Assembly: GCF_024295805.1 (NCBI RefSeq)
Contig: NZ_JANCLX010000007.1
Span: 247,613-311,612 of the forward strand
Length of the DNA: 64,000 nucleotides
From: Streptomyces cucumeris
GTDB taxonomy: Bacteria; Actinomycetota; Actinomycetes; Streptomycetales; Streptomycetaceae
Reading direction: 5' to 3'
The position numbers and the translations under genes are program-made. Positions 20,983 through 29,092 of this stretch are shown here, in pieces. Each line of letters opens with the position of its first letter. The stretch's first letter is position 1. Under the pieces are notes generated by a model. That model did not search any database and was not told the origin of the DNA. It was given only the letters and a program-made list of their open reading frames with translations.

Positions 20983-21600
20983 TCACGCCTCGGCGGGCTC
21001 CTCGGCGTGCTCCTCGGCGGCAGTGCCGCCCTGGCGCTCCGCCTTGCGGGCGGCCTGGGCCTCGCGGGCTTCGGCCATCGCCTCGGTCTTCTTCTTGTGC
21101 GGACCGAGGACCATGATCATGTTTCGGCCGTCCTGCTTCGGGTTGGACTCCACGAAGCCGAGGTCCTGGACATCCTCCGCGAGCCGCTGCAACAGCCGGT
21201 AGCCGAGCTCGGGCCGGGACTGCTCACGGCCACGGAACATGATCGTGATCTTGACCTTGTCGCCCTGCTTGAGGAACCGGACGACGTGACCCTTCTTGGT
21301 GTCGTAGTCGTGCGGGTCGATCTTCGGCCGGAGCTTCATCTCCTTGATGACCGTGTGCGCCTGGTTCTTGCGCGCCTCACGGGCCTTCATGGCCGACTCG
21401 TATTTGAACTTTCCGTAGTCCATGAGCTTGCAGACCGGCGGACGGGCGGTCGCCGCCACCTCGACCAGGTCGAGGTCGTACTCCTGCGCAAGCTCCAGGG
21501 CCTTGGCAAGCGGCACGATGCCGACCTGCTCGCCACTGGGACCGACGAGTCGCACCTCGGGGACGCGAATCCGGTCGTTGATGCGGGGCTCGGCGCTGAT
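20983..21600 (-). CDS. infC: Translation initiation factor IF-3, predicted ATC start codon
   Basis: The 205-residue protein has the IF-3 N-domain ([19 protein letters not shown]), the linker and C-domain ([19 protein letters not shown], then [14 protein letters not shown]), and an actinobacterial acidic tail ([12 protein letters not shown]). No ATG, GTG or TTG lies in frame near the conserved N-terminus. The only well-placed ribosome site, GAGGAGGATCC, is directly followed by ATC at 21600. IF-3 genes in many bacteria use AUU/AUC/AUA starts so that IF-3 represses its own translation, and this reading fits that rule. The common streptomycete annotation starting a few codons upstream is impossible here because the codon is GCG. 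Confidence 0.9.
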   Translation of the reverse strand: MSAEPRINDRIRVPEVRLVGPSGEQVGIVPLAKALELAQEYDLDLVEVAATARPPVCKLMDYGKFKYESAMKAREARKNQAHTVIKEMKLRPKIDPHDYDTKKGHVVRFLKQGDKVKITIMFRGREQSRPELGYRLLQRLAEDVQDLGFVESNPKQDGRNMIMVLGPHKKKTEAMAEAREAQAARKAERQGGTAAEEHAEEPAEA

Positions 21601-21857
21601 GGATCCTCCTCGGTTGCACCACGCGACCGCCTGGCGGACTGCCGCGTAACGTCTGTATCGGTTGAGACCACCGCACCGGACGCACAAAACGCCCCTGACG
21701 GTACACAGGCGGGGCTCCTCATTGACCGGGAGCACCGCCGCGATGTCACCGCGGGGCGCAGCCTGACCGATGACCTGCCGACCAAGGGCCGGGAGGTGGG
21801 AGCGTGGAGCCTCCACTTGTGGGCCGGGCACGCGAGTGACCGGCCGGTCGCTCCCCT
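21601..21857 (-). promoter_or_regulatory. Long infC operon leader with possible attenuator
   Basis: From a -10-like TAAGCT (complement of 21858-21863) to the infC start is about 250 bases. Within it, 21686-21711 on the minus strand forms a hairpin CGCC..GGCG (21711-21690), immediately followed by TTTT (21689-21686), resembling an intrinsic terminator 85 bases before infC. L20- or IF3-responsive leaders are known upstream of infC in other bacteria; whether this one regulates is untested. Confidence 0.4.
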
Positions 21858-21942
21858 AGCTTACCAGGACCGCGGAGCGTTGCTCACCACGCCGCCCGCC
21901 CGGTGCTCGGCACCCGCCCGGTACGAGCGATTCCGGGCGGCC

Positions 21943-22111
21943 CCTAGCGCCGCGTCAGCCAAGGTTCGCCCCGCTCGCCGCCCTGGCACGGCCATCTGCG
22001 GCGTTGCCGAACCGGCCGAGTAGGCCCACTACGAGGCCGATCCGGCGCCTTGCAGCTGACCGCACCAGGACGCCTCGCTACCGGGCAAACCTTGGCTGAC
22101 GCGGCACTAGG
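21943..22111. mobile_element. MITE-like element with 29-bp terminal inverted repeats
   Basis: Arms 21943-21971 and 22083-22111 are inverted copies of CCTAG(C/T)GCCGCGTCAGCC followed by AAGGTT(C/T)GCC, with two mismatches in 29 bp. The 169-bp unit has no coding capacity, and CTAG is at both ends (21944-21947 and 22107-22110), which could be a target duplication or part of the repeats. It fits a miniature inverted-repeat transposable element mobilised in trans by an IS transposase. It sits in the divergent gap between infC and the DUF1844 gene and must affect their upstream regions. Confidence 0.65.
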
Positions 22112-22151
22112 CTGGGGACACCCATCGTCCAGGAAGTGAGCCCCGACCACC

Positions 22152-22514
22152 ATGAGCGACGCCAACGCCGGGCAGCCGGCCCCCGACTTCGACCGTATGA
22201 CCCGTGACATCGCGGACGTGCCCGCGGTCGAGGTGATCACCACGGTCGCGGTGCACCTCATGAGCGCGGCCGCGGTCAACCTGGGGCTGGCCGAGGAGGG
22301 TCCGCAGACCAAGGACCTGGACGAGGCGCGGAAGCTGATCAACGCGCTGGCGGGGCTGGTGACGGCGAGTGCCACGGAGATCAGCTCCTTCCACGCCGCC
22401 CCGCTGCGGGACGGCCTCAAGTCGCTCCAGCTCGCGTTCCGCGAGGCGTCGGTGGTGCCGGACGAGCCGGGTCAGGGGCCGGGCGAGAAGTTCACCGGCC
22501 CGGTCTTCGGCTGA
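22152..22514 (+). CDS. DUF1844 protein
   Basis: The 120-residue helical protein carries the DUF1844 core: ADVPAVEVITTVAVHLMSAAAVNLGL, then KDLDEARKLINALAGLV. It is conserved beside infC in Streptomyces. An AGGAAGTGAG ribosome site precedes the ATG. The family has no defined function. The last 25 residues (PDEPGQGPGEKFTGPVFG) are disordered. Confidence 0.88.
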   Translation: MSDANAGQPAPDFDRMTRDIADVPAVEVITTVAVHLMSAAAVNLGLAEEGPQTKDLDEARKLINALAGLVTASATEISSFHAAPLRDGLKSLQLAFREASVVPDEPGQGPGEKFTGPVFG

Positions 22515-22546
22515 GCGCTCCGCGCAGCGGACGCCGGCGGGGCCGC

Positions 22547-23392
22547 TCAGGCCGCCTCGGGGCCCTTGGCCTCGGGGCCGCCCGCCTCGGGCCGGTGACC
22601 GCCGCGCATCCGGCCCCACGGCCCGGCCGCGGGCTCTCCGGTCGTCTGCTCCCGCTGGGCCTGGCCCACCGGGTGCTGATGGGTGAACCGGTGCACCACC
22701 GCGGCCAGCACTCCGCCGACCAGCGGCGCGATCAGGAACAGCCAGAGCTGCGACAGCGCCGCGCCGCCCGCGAACAGCGCCGGGCCCAGACTGCGCGCCG
22801 GATTCACCGACGCCCAGGTCAGCGGGATGCCGATCAGGTTGACCGCGGCGTAGGCGAGGCCGATCGGAATCGGCTCGAAGCCGGACGGCTCCTCCTCCGC
22901 CCCCTCCCCCTGGCCGGCCCGGCCGGCCTTCCGGTCCGCCCGCTGGGTCACCGTGAGGAACACGAAGACCAGCAGGAAGGTGAGCAGCACCTCGGCGAGG
23001 AAGGCCCCGCCCGCGCCCAGGCCCACCGGTGACCGGCCGCCGTAGCCGTTGGTGCCGAACGCACCGTCGGTCTGGAGCCTGGGCACCTGCTTGGCCAGCA
23101 GGAAGAGCACCGCGGCGCCGATGATCGCGCCGACCAGCTGCGCGACCCAGTACTCCACGGCCTGCCGGATGTCGATGCGTTTGGCGAGCAGCGCCCCGAG
23201 CGTGATCGCCGGATTGACGTGGCAGCCCGAGATGCGCCCGAACGCGTAGGCAATCGCGATCAGCGTGAAGCCGAAGGCGAGCGAGATGCCGAGGGCGTTG
23301 ATGTAATCCCCGGCCAGGACCAGGGAACCGACTCCGAACAGGACCAGCATCGCGGTCCCCGTGCATTCCGCTACGACCGTTCTCGTCTCCAT
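22547..23392 (-). CDS. MIP-family aquaporin/glycerol channel
   Basis: The 281-residue membrane protein has six hydrophobic helices and both half-helix signatures, HVNPAITLG (NPA at residues 60-62) and SVNPARSLG (about residue 200). Between helices 4 and 5 there is a charged insertion (QRADRKAGRAGQGEGAEEEP). The residue before the second NPA is Val, and the ar/R arginine follows it, which fits an aquaporin more than GlpF, but selectivity is uncertain. A charged C-terminal tail follows. AGGAGAG precedes the ATG at 23392. Confidence 0.88.
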   Translation of the reverse strand: METRTVVAECTGTAMLVLFGVGSLVLAGDYINALGISLAFGFTLIAIAYAFGRISGCHVNPAITLGALLAKRIDIRQAVEYWVAQLVGAIIGAAVLFLLAKQVPRLQTDGAFGTNGYGGRSPVGLGAGGAFLAEVLLTFLLVFVFLTVTQRADRKAGRAGQGEGAEEEPSGFEPIPIGLAYAAVNLIGIPLTWASVNPARSLGPALFAGGAALSQLWLFLIAPLVGGVLAAVVHRFTHQHPVGQAQREQTTGEPAAGPWGRMRGGHRPEAGGPEAKGPEAA

Positions 23393-23544
23393 GGCGCTCT
23401 CCTCTTACCGATCGGACCGCCAGTTGCCCTATGCATTGTGGGGCGATCCAGGAGATTTCGCCTGTTGGTTCGATTACGGCCCGGGTCAGAGGGGGGTCGG
23501 GGCAGGTCGGGCGGCCGATCCCGCGCCCGTTGACGGGGTACGGC

Positions 23545-24279
23545 TCAGCGGTGGAAGAGCGGCTCCCCGGGCACCGTGGCGTCCGGCGGCAGCAGCGCCA
23601 GCGTCAGCCCGCGCACCAGCCGGGCCCGCAGCACCTCGTCGGAGGCCAGGGCGCCCGCCACGCGCTGCGCCGTCTCGCGCGCCGGAGCGTGCGGGGCCAG
23701 GGCGAGCGCGAGCATGCCGTCGGCGTCCTGGGCCGGTCCCAGGTGGGCCCGGACCACATCCGGCTCGGCGGCCAGCACGGATCGCACCGCGTCGGTGACC
23801 GCGGGGTCGCCGAGCGGATCGGCGCTGGTCCGGCCCTCGGCGAGGGCCAGCAGGGCGGGACCGGTGAGCTGATAGGGCACCGGACCGGCGAGGTCCAGGA
23901 CCAGGGTGTCCGCCTTCTCGTGCGCGGCGGCCTCCAGGGCCTGGCGCAGCGGTACGGCCACCGGGCGGGCGTCCGGACGCCAGCGGGCCAGGGTCTCGGT
24001 CGAGGTGAAGGCGGGCAGCGCGCGGCGTCCGTCGGGAGCCTGGAGCGTCGGCACCGCCATGTCGCTGGTCTTCTCGCGGCGCAGCCCCCCGGGCCCCTCC
24101 TCCACCTCGCCGAGCATGGCGACCACCGGTACCAGGAGCCGGGCCCCGGTGAGCGCGGCCAGCACCTCGGGTTCGGTGGAGCGGTCATCGGCCCAGGCGG
24201 CGAGCGCCGCGGTCAGGCGGGGATCGGCGGAGCCGTCGTCGCCGGAGAAGCCGGGGTCGGGAATGTTCTTGAACGCCAC
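23545..24279 (-). CDS. SseB-family protein
   Basis: The 244-residue protein has two SseB-like halves. The N-terminal one includes GARLLVPVVAMLGE, TSDMAVPTLQAPDGRRALPAFTSTETLARW, typical of the SseB N-domain, and a second domain follows with VRAHLGPAQDADGMLALAL. The start is taken as GTG 24279, matching the family start AFKNIPDPGF. The family is widespread in actinobacteria without a known role. It is divergent from the lipoprotein gene at 24343. Confidence 0.8.
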   Translation of the reverse strand: MAFKNIPDPGFSGDDGSADPRLTAALAAWADDRSTEPEVLAALTGARLLVPVVAMLGEVEEGPGGLRREKTSDMAVPTLQAPDGRRALPAFTSTETLARWRPDARPVAVPLRQALEAAAHEKADTLVLDLAGPVPYQLTGPALLALAEGRTSADPLGDPAVTDAVRSVLAAEPDVVRAHLGPAQDADGMLALALAPHAPARETAQRVAGALASDEVLRARLVRGLTLALLPPDATVPGEPLFHR

Positions 24280-24342
24280 ATCGCGAGGGTATCGGGGGCG
24301 GGGCAACCGGCCTCGCGCCGGGGAGCCGTCTTTACTGATGAG

Positions 24343-25389
24343 ATGTTGATCATTTCCTCATCACGGACGAAAGCAGGCCACCTGGCGTCCCCGGACGGAA
24401 ACAACGACACTCGACCGACCCGGCGCCCCGCCCGGGTCACCACGAGTGCCGCGGTCGCGGTCGTCGCGGCGCTGACCCTGTCCCTGCTCGGCTGCGGCTC
24501 CGGCGGGGTACGGGACCGGCAGGCCGACGGAGAAGTGGGCGCCCGGCCGGCGGGCGGCCCCGAACGGCCGACGGCGGGCATGGACGGAGGAGGAGCTGTG
24601 GCAGGCGACGACGGGACGCGGTCCGCGCCACCGCCCCCGGCCCGCCCCCTCAGCGACACCCTCACCCGGGCACTCGCCCCGATGGCGGAAGGCTCCGCCG
24701 CGTACTTCTCCGTCGGCCTGCGCGACCTCCGGTCCGGGGCGGTCGGGGTGTACGGCGGCGGCTGGTACGACACCGCGAGCATCGTCAAGGTCGGGATCCT
24801 CGCGGCCCTGCTGCTGGACGCCCAGGACGAGGGCCGGGAGCTGAGCGGCGAGGAGCATGCGCACGCCGCCGCGATGATCGAGCAGAGCGACAACGGCGCC
24901 GCGAACGCGCTCTGGCGGGCGATCGGCGGCGCCGACGGTCTCGACGCGGCGCACCGGCGGCTGGGGCTGACGGAAACGTTCGGCGGCGAGGCCGGGCGGT
25001 GGGGCCTGACCCGCACCACCGCGGCGGACCAACTGCGGCTGCTGAGCGCGGTCTTCGAGGACGGTTCGGCGCTGGGCGAGCGGGCCCGGGAGTACATCGG
25101 CACGCTGATGGGACGCACCGCCGACGAGCAGAGCTGGGGTGTCTCGGCCGCCGCCGACGGTGACGGCACCGGATTCCGGCTCAAGAACGGCTGGCTGCCG
25201 CGCAGCACCACCGGTCTGTGGGACATCAACAGCATCGGTCACATCACGGCGGGTGGGCGCGGCTACCTCGTCGCGGTGCTGTCCGACGGCAGCGCCGGTA
25301 TGGACAGCGGGGTCGCGCTGGTGGAGGAGGCGGCGCGACGGGCCGTCGAGGCGACCACCGCGGCCCTCAACGGGGACGGCGGCTGGTGA
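24343..25389 (+). CDS. Lipoprotein serine hydrolase of the class A beta-lactamase fold
   Basis: The 348-residue protein has a long N-region, a hydrophobic segment and a lipobox ending in Cys51 (LSLLGC), then a Pro/Gly-rich spacer. The catalytic domain has SxxK (S146-I-V-K149) and SDN (S182-D-N184), but KTG is replaced by K281-N-G283. Such variants in Streptomyces are usually penicillin-interacting or hydrolytic proteins of unknown substrate, not proven beta-lactamases. Its 3' end overlaps the convergent mycosin gene by 23 bp. Confidence 0.8.
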   Translation: MLIISSSRTKAGHLASPDGNNDTRPTRRPARVTTSAAVAVVAALTLSLLGCGSGGVRDRQADGEVGARPAGGPERPTAGMDGGGAVAGDDGTRSAPPPPARPLSDTLTRALAPMAEGSAAYFSVGLRDLRSGAVGVYGGGWYDTASIVKVGILAALLLDAQDEGRELSGEEHAHAAAMIEQSDNGAANALWRAIGGADGLDAAHRRLGLTETFGGEAGRWGLTRTTAADQLRLLSAVFEDGSALGERAREYIGTLMGRTADEQSWGVSAAADGDGTGFRLKNGWLPRSTTGLWDINSIGHITAGGRGYLVAVLSDGSAGMDSGVALVEEAARRAVEATTAALNGDGGW

Positions 25390-26581
25390 ACGCCCCGCGC
25401 GGCCCCGGCAGTCGCAGCGCCCCTGAGCCGCGCCACAGCGCGACCGCGACCACCACCAGGGCCGCTCCGGCGAGTCCGGCGAACAGCGCCGGACGGCCCG
25501 GGCCGTCCGCTTCCCGGTGGCTCGTGCCGTGGCCGGGGCCGGAGCCGAAGTAGCGGTGCGCGGCGGCAGCGGCGGTGGGCTCCTGGGCGCGCGGCGTCAG
25601 CTTCTCCCCCGCCGCGACGGCCGCCGCCGGGTCCACCATGCCCGCGCCGAGTTCATCGCTGCGGCCGCCCTCGGGGCCGTCCTGTGCGGTGCTGACCAGC
25701 AGTTGGCGGATCTGGCGCGGGCTCAGCCCGGGGTGGGCGGAGCGGACGAGGGCGACGGAGCCGGAGACGAAGGCGGCGGCGGCGCTGGTGCCCCAGCCCT
25801 CGTAGTAGCGCCGGTCGGGGTCGGCGATGACCACGTCGACTCCGGGCGCGCACACGGTGGCGTACCAGCGGCGGGTGGAGAACGCGGCGCGGCTGCCGTA
25901 GCGGTCCACGGCGGTCACGGCGATCACGCCGGGGTAGGCGGCCGGGTAGGAGGCGCGGTCGCCCTTCTCCCCGCCGTTGCCCGCGGAGGCGACGACCACC
26001 GCGCCCTTGCGCAGGGCGTACTGGACCGCGGCGTCCTCGGCGCGTTCGGGGTGGGCGGATTCGCTGTCGTCGCCGAGCGACAGGTTGATCACGTCGGCGC
26101 CGTGGTCGGCCGCCCAGCGGATGCCGTCGGCGAGCGCGCCGCCGCGGGAGGCACGCGCCTTCTTCCGGTCGGGGTCGGCGTCCTCCAGGATCACCCGCAC
26201 CGGGAGGATCCTCGTACGGGGCGCGACGCCGAGCACCCCATCGCCACGGGACGTGCCGTGGCCGCGGCCGGCGATGATCCCGGCCATGGCGGTGCCGTGG
26301 CGGGCCCAGGCGCGGTCACCGGGTCCGGCACCGAAGCCGATGAGGTCCTTGCCGGGCAGCACCTGGCCCTTGAGGTCGGGGTGGTCGGGGTCGACACCGG
26401 TGTCCAGGACCGCGACGGTCGTGCCGGCGCCCTTGGTGGTCTGCCACGCCTGCCGGACGTGGAGGGCGTCCAGCGCCCACTCCTGGGCCTGTATGCCATC
26501 GGCCCGTGCGGGGGCGACGGGCAGCAGGGCGAGACCGGCGGCGGCCAGGGCCACGGCGAACCGCCGTCCCGTCCCGGTCAT
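25367..26581 (-). CDS. Mycosin-like S8 serine protease, orphan
   Basis: The 404-residue subtilisin-family protease has a signal peptide (about residues 1-28), the triad Asp60 (VLDTGVD), His95 (RHGTAMAG) and Ser266 (GTSAAAAF), an oxyanion Asn202, and a C-terminal transmembrane helix (about 362-380) with a basic tail. This is the design of type VII secretion mycosins. No WXG100, EccC or other ESX gene is nearby. Its ATG overlaps the stop of the upstream membrane-protein gene (ATGA), so the two are coupled. Confidence 0.88.
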   Translation of the reverse strand: MTGTGRRFAVALAAAGLALLPVAPARADGIQAQEWALDALHVRQAWQTTKGAGTTVAVLDTGVDPDHPDLKGQVLPGKDLIGFGAGPGDRAWARHGTAMAGIIAGRGHGTSRGDGVLGVAPRTRILPVRVILEDADPDRKKARASRGGALADGIRWAADHGADVINLSLGDDSESAHPERAEDAAVQYALRKGAVVVASAGNGGEKGDRASYPAAYPGVIAVTAVDRYGSRAAFSTRRWYATVCAPGVDVVIADPDRRYYEGWGTSAAAAFVSGSVALVRSAHPGLSPRQIRQLLVSTAQDGPEGGRSDELGAGMVDPAAAVAAGEKLTPRAQEPTAAAAAHRYFGSGPGHGTSHREADGPGRPALFAGLAGAALVVVAVALWRGSGALRLPGPRGAFTSRRPR

Positions 26582-27654
26582 GCGCTGCCGTCCCCGGAGT
26601 CGGCCAGCGTGCGGCGGAAGGCGGTCGTGATCTCCTCGGCCAGACCCCGGGCGTCATGGCCGAGGCCCGACTGCGCGGGGGCCGTGGTCGCGCCGCGCTC
26701 GATGGCCTCCCCGGCCGGGCTGGGGTCGGTGACCTTCCGGCCGTCGGCGAACCCGCTGACGCTGTAGACGACGGCGGGGGCGTCGGTGAGGACCGTGATG
26801 TGCCAGCTTGCGCGCTGGGCGTCGCCGAACCGGGCGGCCGCGGTGCCCTTCGCGGCGTAGGGGCGGGGCATCAGGTCGGTGCGCTCGTCCAGCCGCTCGG
26901 TGGCGAAGCGCTCGTGCAGCGCGCGCATCCCGGCAACGTCGGAGGTGGTGATCAGCAGACCGACGGTGGTGACGTTGGTGCTGGTGGCGTCGGTGTACGT
27001 GGCGCGCAGCAGCCGTTTGCAGCCCACGGGGGCCAGTGCCTTGCCGAGCAGCGGGTCGAATCCGCCGCCGCAGCTGCTGTCGGGGGCGACGGCGATCCGG
27101 GTCCAGCCGCGGTCGGCGCCGCCGGGGCCCTCGCCCTTGCCGCGCAGGGTGCGCGGGAAGAGGGTGTCGACGGGGACGGCGCGCCAGGCGGTGCGCGCGT
27201 GGGCGTAGGTGTCGGCGGTGGTCGGCGGGGTCCCGGCGCCGTCACCGAGCCAGCTTCCGGCCGCCGCCCCGCCGAGCAGTCCGAGTCCGAGGACGAGGCA
27301 GACGGCGGCGGCCGCGGTGCGGCCGCGGGAACGGCGGCCGCCGGTGGCGGGCGCGGATATCGCGGTGTGCGGCGGATCGGGGGGCCGCGGGGGCGGCTGG
27401 TGGCCGAGCGCCGCGGTGGTGGTGCGCGGGCGGTCGTCACAGGGCCGGGAGCCGCGCGGCGAGGGGACCCGGGCAGGTACGCCGAGGACCGGGGTGTCCG
27501 GATCCGGGGTGAAACCGGGCGGCGCGGAGGGGCGCGGCGGGGCGGACGGTTGTGTGGGCACGGTGTGCGCACGCCGGGACGGCTGGGGTGGGTACGCGGG
27601 GTGTGGCGGGGGTGAGTCGTGGGGCGAGTGTGCCGCTTCGGCGTCGGTGCTCAC
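26578..27654 (-). CDS. Proline-rich membrane protein coupled to the mycosin gene
   Basis: The 358-residue protein has a Pro-rich cytoplasmic N-region (about residues 1-105, PHPAYPPQPSR and similar), one transmembrane helix (about 113-137, GRTAAAAVCLVLGLGLLGGAA) and an extracytoplasmic domain with two cysteines (SSCGGGFD, GCKRLLRATY) and LITTSDVAGMRALH. The layout recalls streptomycete membrane proteins associated with mycosin or serine-protease genes, but I do not recognise the family. GTG 27654 has GAGGGGG upstream; GTG 27660 is a possible alternative. It is translationally coupled to the mycosin. Confidence 0.7.
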   Translation of the reverse strand: MSTDAEAAHSPHDSPPPHPAYPPQPSRRAHTVPTQPSAPPRPSAPPGFTPDPDTPVLGVPARVPSPRGSRPCDDRPRTTTAALGHQPPPRPPDPPHTAISAPATGGRRSRGRTAAAAVCLVLGLGLLGGAAAGSWLGDGAGTPPTTADTYAHARTAWRAVPVDTLFPRTLRGKGEGPGGADRGWTRIAVAPDSSCGGGFDPLLGKALAPVGCKRLLRATYTDATSTNVTTVGLLITTSDVAGMRALHERFATERLDERTDLMPRPYAAKGTAAARFGDAQRASWHITVLTDAPAVVYSVSGFADGRKVTDPSPAGEAIERGATTAPAQSGLGHDARGLAEEITTAFRRTLADSGDGSA

Positions 27655-27866
27655 CTGCACCCCCTCGCGCGCTTCAGGACCTGGTTCACCTGACTCCGTC
27701 CGGTTCGCCGCGCTGTGCCACCGCCTTTCGGACAGGCGGGCCCGTATACGGACATCACGCCCCTGACCTGCCGGTCGTGGCGTGCGCGACACTCTACGGT
27801 GCACCAGGGGGGCCGCGCACCGCTGCCCTCTACCCAGTGGTAATAGCGGTCTGGCAAGCTGCGTCC

Positions 27867-29072
27867 ATGTCGTCTGCCGCCGCTGACCGGGCCCGGTACG
27901 ACCGGGCCACCGCGCATCTCGAAGCGCCCCTGGCCATCGTCGATCTGGGGGCGTTCGACCGTAACGCCCGGGACCTGGTGCGCCGGGCGGGAGGCAAACC
28001 GGTCCGGGTGGCCAGCAAGTCGGTGCGGTGCCGGGCGCTGCTGGAACGGGTGCTGGCGCAGGACGGGTTCGCGGGGATCATGAGCTTCACGCTCGCGGAG
28101 TCGCTGTGGCTGGCCCGCGAGGGCTTCGACGACGTACTGCTCGCCTACCCCTCCACCGACCGGGACGGGTTCGCCACACTGACCAGCGATCCCAAACTGG
28201 CCGCGGCGGTCACGGTGATGGTGGACGGGATCGGTCAGCTCGATCTGATCGACAGTGTCCGCGCGGGGACCGAGGAGGTCCGGGTCTGTCTGGAGCTGGA
28301 CACCTCGCTGCGGCTGCTGGGCGGCCGGGTGCGGGTGGGCGCCCGGCGCTCACCGCTGCGCGAACCGGTCCAACTGGCCGAGCTGGCGCGGGCGGTCGAG
28401 CGCCGCCCCGGTTTCCGGGTGGTCGGCCTCATGGCGTACGAGGGGCATGTGGCGGGGGTGGGTGACGCGGTGCCCGGCCGTCCGCTGCGCTCCCGGATGA
28501 TCCGGCTGATGCAGAGCACCGCCCGCCGCGAGCTGGCCGAGCGCCGGGCGGCGGCGGTCCGGGCGGTGCGCACGGTGGCGGACCTGGAGTTCGTCAACGG
28601 CGGCGGCACCGGCAGTGTGCAGCACACCGCGGCCGAGGCGGCGGTGACCGAGATCGCCGCCGGGTCCGGGCTCTACCAGCCGCGGCTGTTCGACCACTAC
28701 ACCTCGTTCCACGGCCGCCCGGCGGCGCTCTTCGCCCAGCCGGTGGTGCGCCGTCCGGGCGTGGGGGTGGTGACGGTGCTGGGCGGCGGCTATCCGGCCT
28801 CGGGGGTGGCCGGTGCCGACCGGCTGCCGGTGCCCTGCCTCCCGGAGGGGCTGGCGTACGACCCGCAGGAGGGACCCGGTGAGGTGCAGACACCGCTGCT
28901 GGGCACGGCCGCCGACGATCTGCTGATCGGCGACAAGGTGTGGTTCCGGCACGCCAAGGCCGGTGAACTGTGCGAGCGCTTCGCGGAGCTCCATCTCATC
29001 GACGGAGAGAGCGGGGACCGGGTGGTGAACTCCGTCCCGACCTACCGGGGCGAGGGCCGTACGTTCCTCTAG
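27867..29072 (+). CDS. Fold-type III PLP enzyme (amino acid deaminase/aldolase-like)
   Basis: The 401-residue protein looks like the alanine-racemase/D-threonine-aldolase superfamily: an N-terminal TIM-barrel with PLP lysine in VRVASKSVRC (about residue 53), LEFVNGGGTGSVQH for phosphate binding, and a C-terminal beta domain with HYTSFHGRPAALFAQPVV and DLLIGDKVWFRHAKAGELCERF. The HAKAGE stretch fits the metal-binding HxC-like region of D-threonine aldolase-type enzymes. Streptomycete homologues are usually called amino acid deaminase/aldolase. The substrate is a D- or beta-hydroxy amino acid by family analogy only. Confidence 0.8.
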   Translation: MSSAAADRARYDRATAHLEAPLAIVDLGAFDRNARDLVRRAGGKPVRVASKSVRCRALLERVLAQDGFAGIMSFTLAESLWLAREGFDDVLLAYPSTDRDGFATLTSDPKLAAAVTVMVDGIGQLDLIDSVRAGTEEVRVCLELDTSLRLLGGRVRVGARRSPLREPVQLAELARAVERRPGFRVVGLMAYEGHVAGVGDAVPGRPLRSRMIRLMQSTARRELAERRAAAVRAVRTVADLEFVNGGGTGSVQHTAAEAAVTEIAAGSGLYQPRLFDHYTSFHGRPAALFAQPVVRRPGVGVVTVLGGGYPASGVAGADRLPVPCLPEGLAYDPQEGPGEVQTPLLGTAADDLLIGDKVWFRHAKAGELCERFAELHLIDGESGDRVVNSVPTYRGEGRTFL

Positions 29073-29092
29073 CAGCGATGGCTCCGCGGGGC

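Noticed and set aside
25367..26581. Part of a type VII secretion locus
   Set aside because: No WXG100, EccB, EccC, EccD or EccE gene is in the window.
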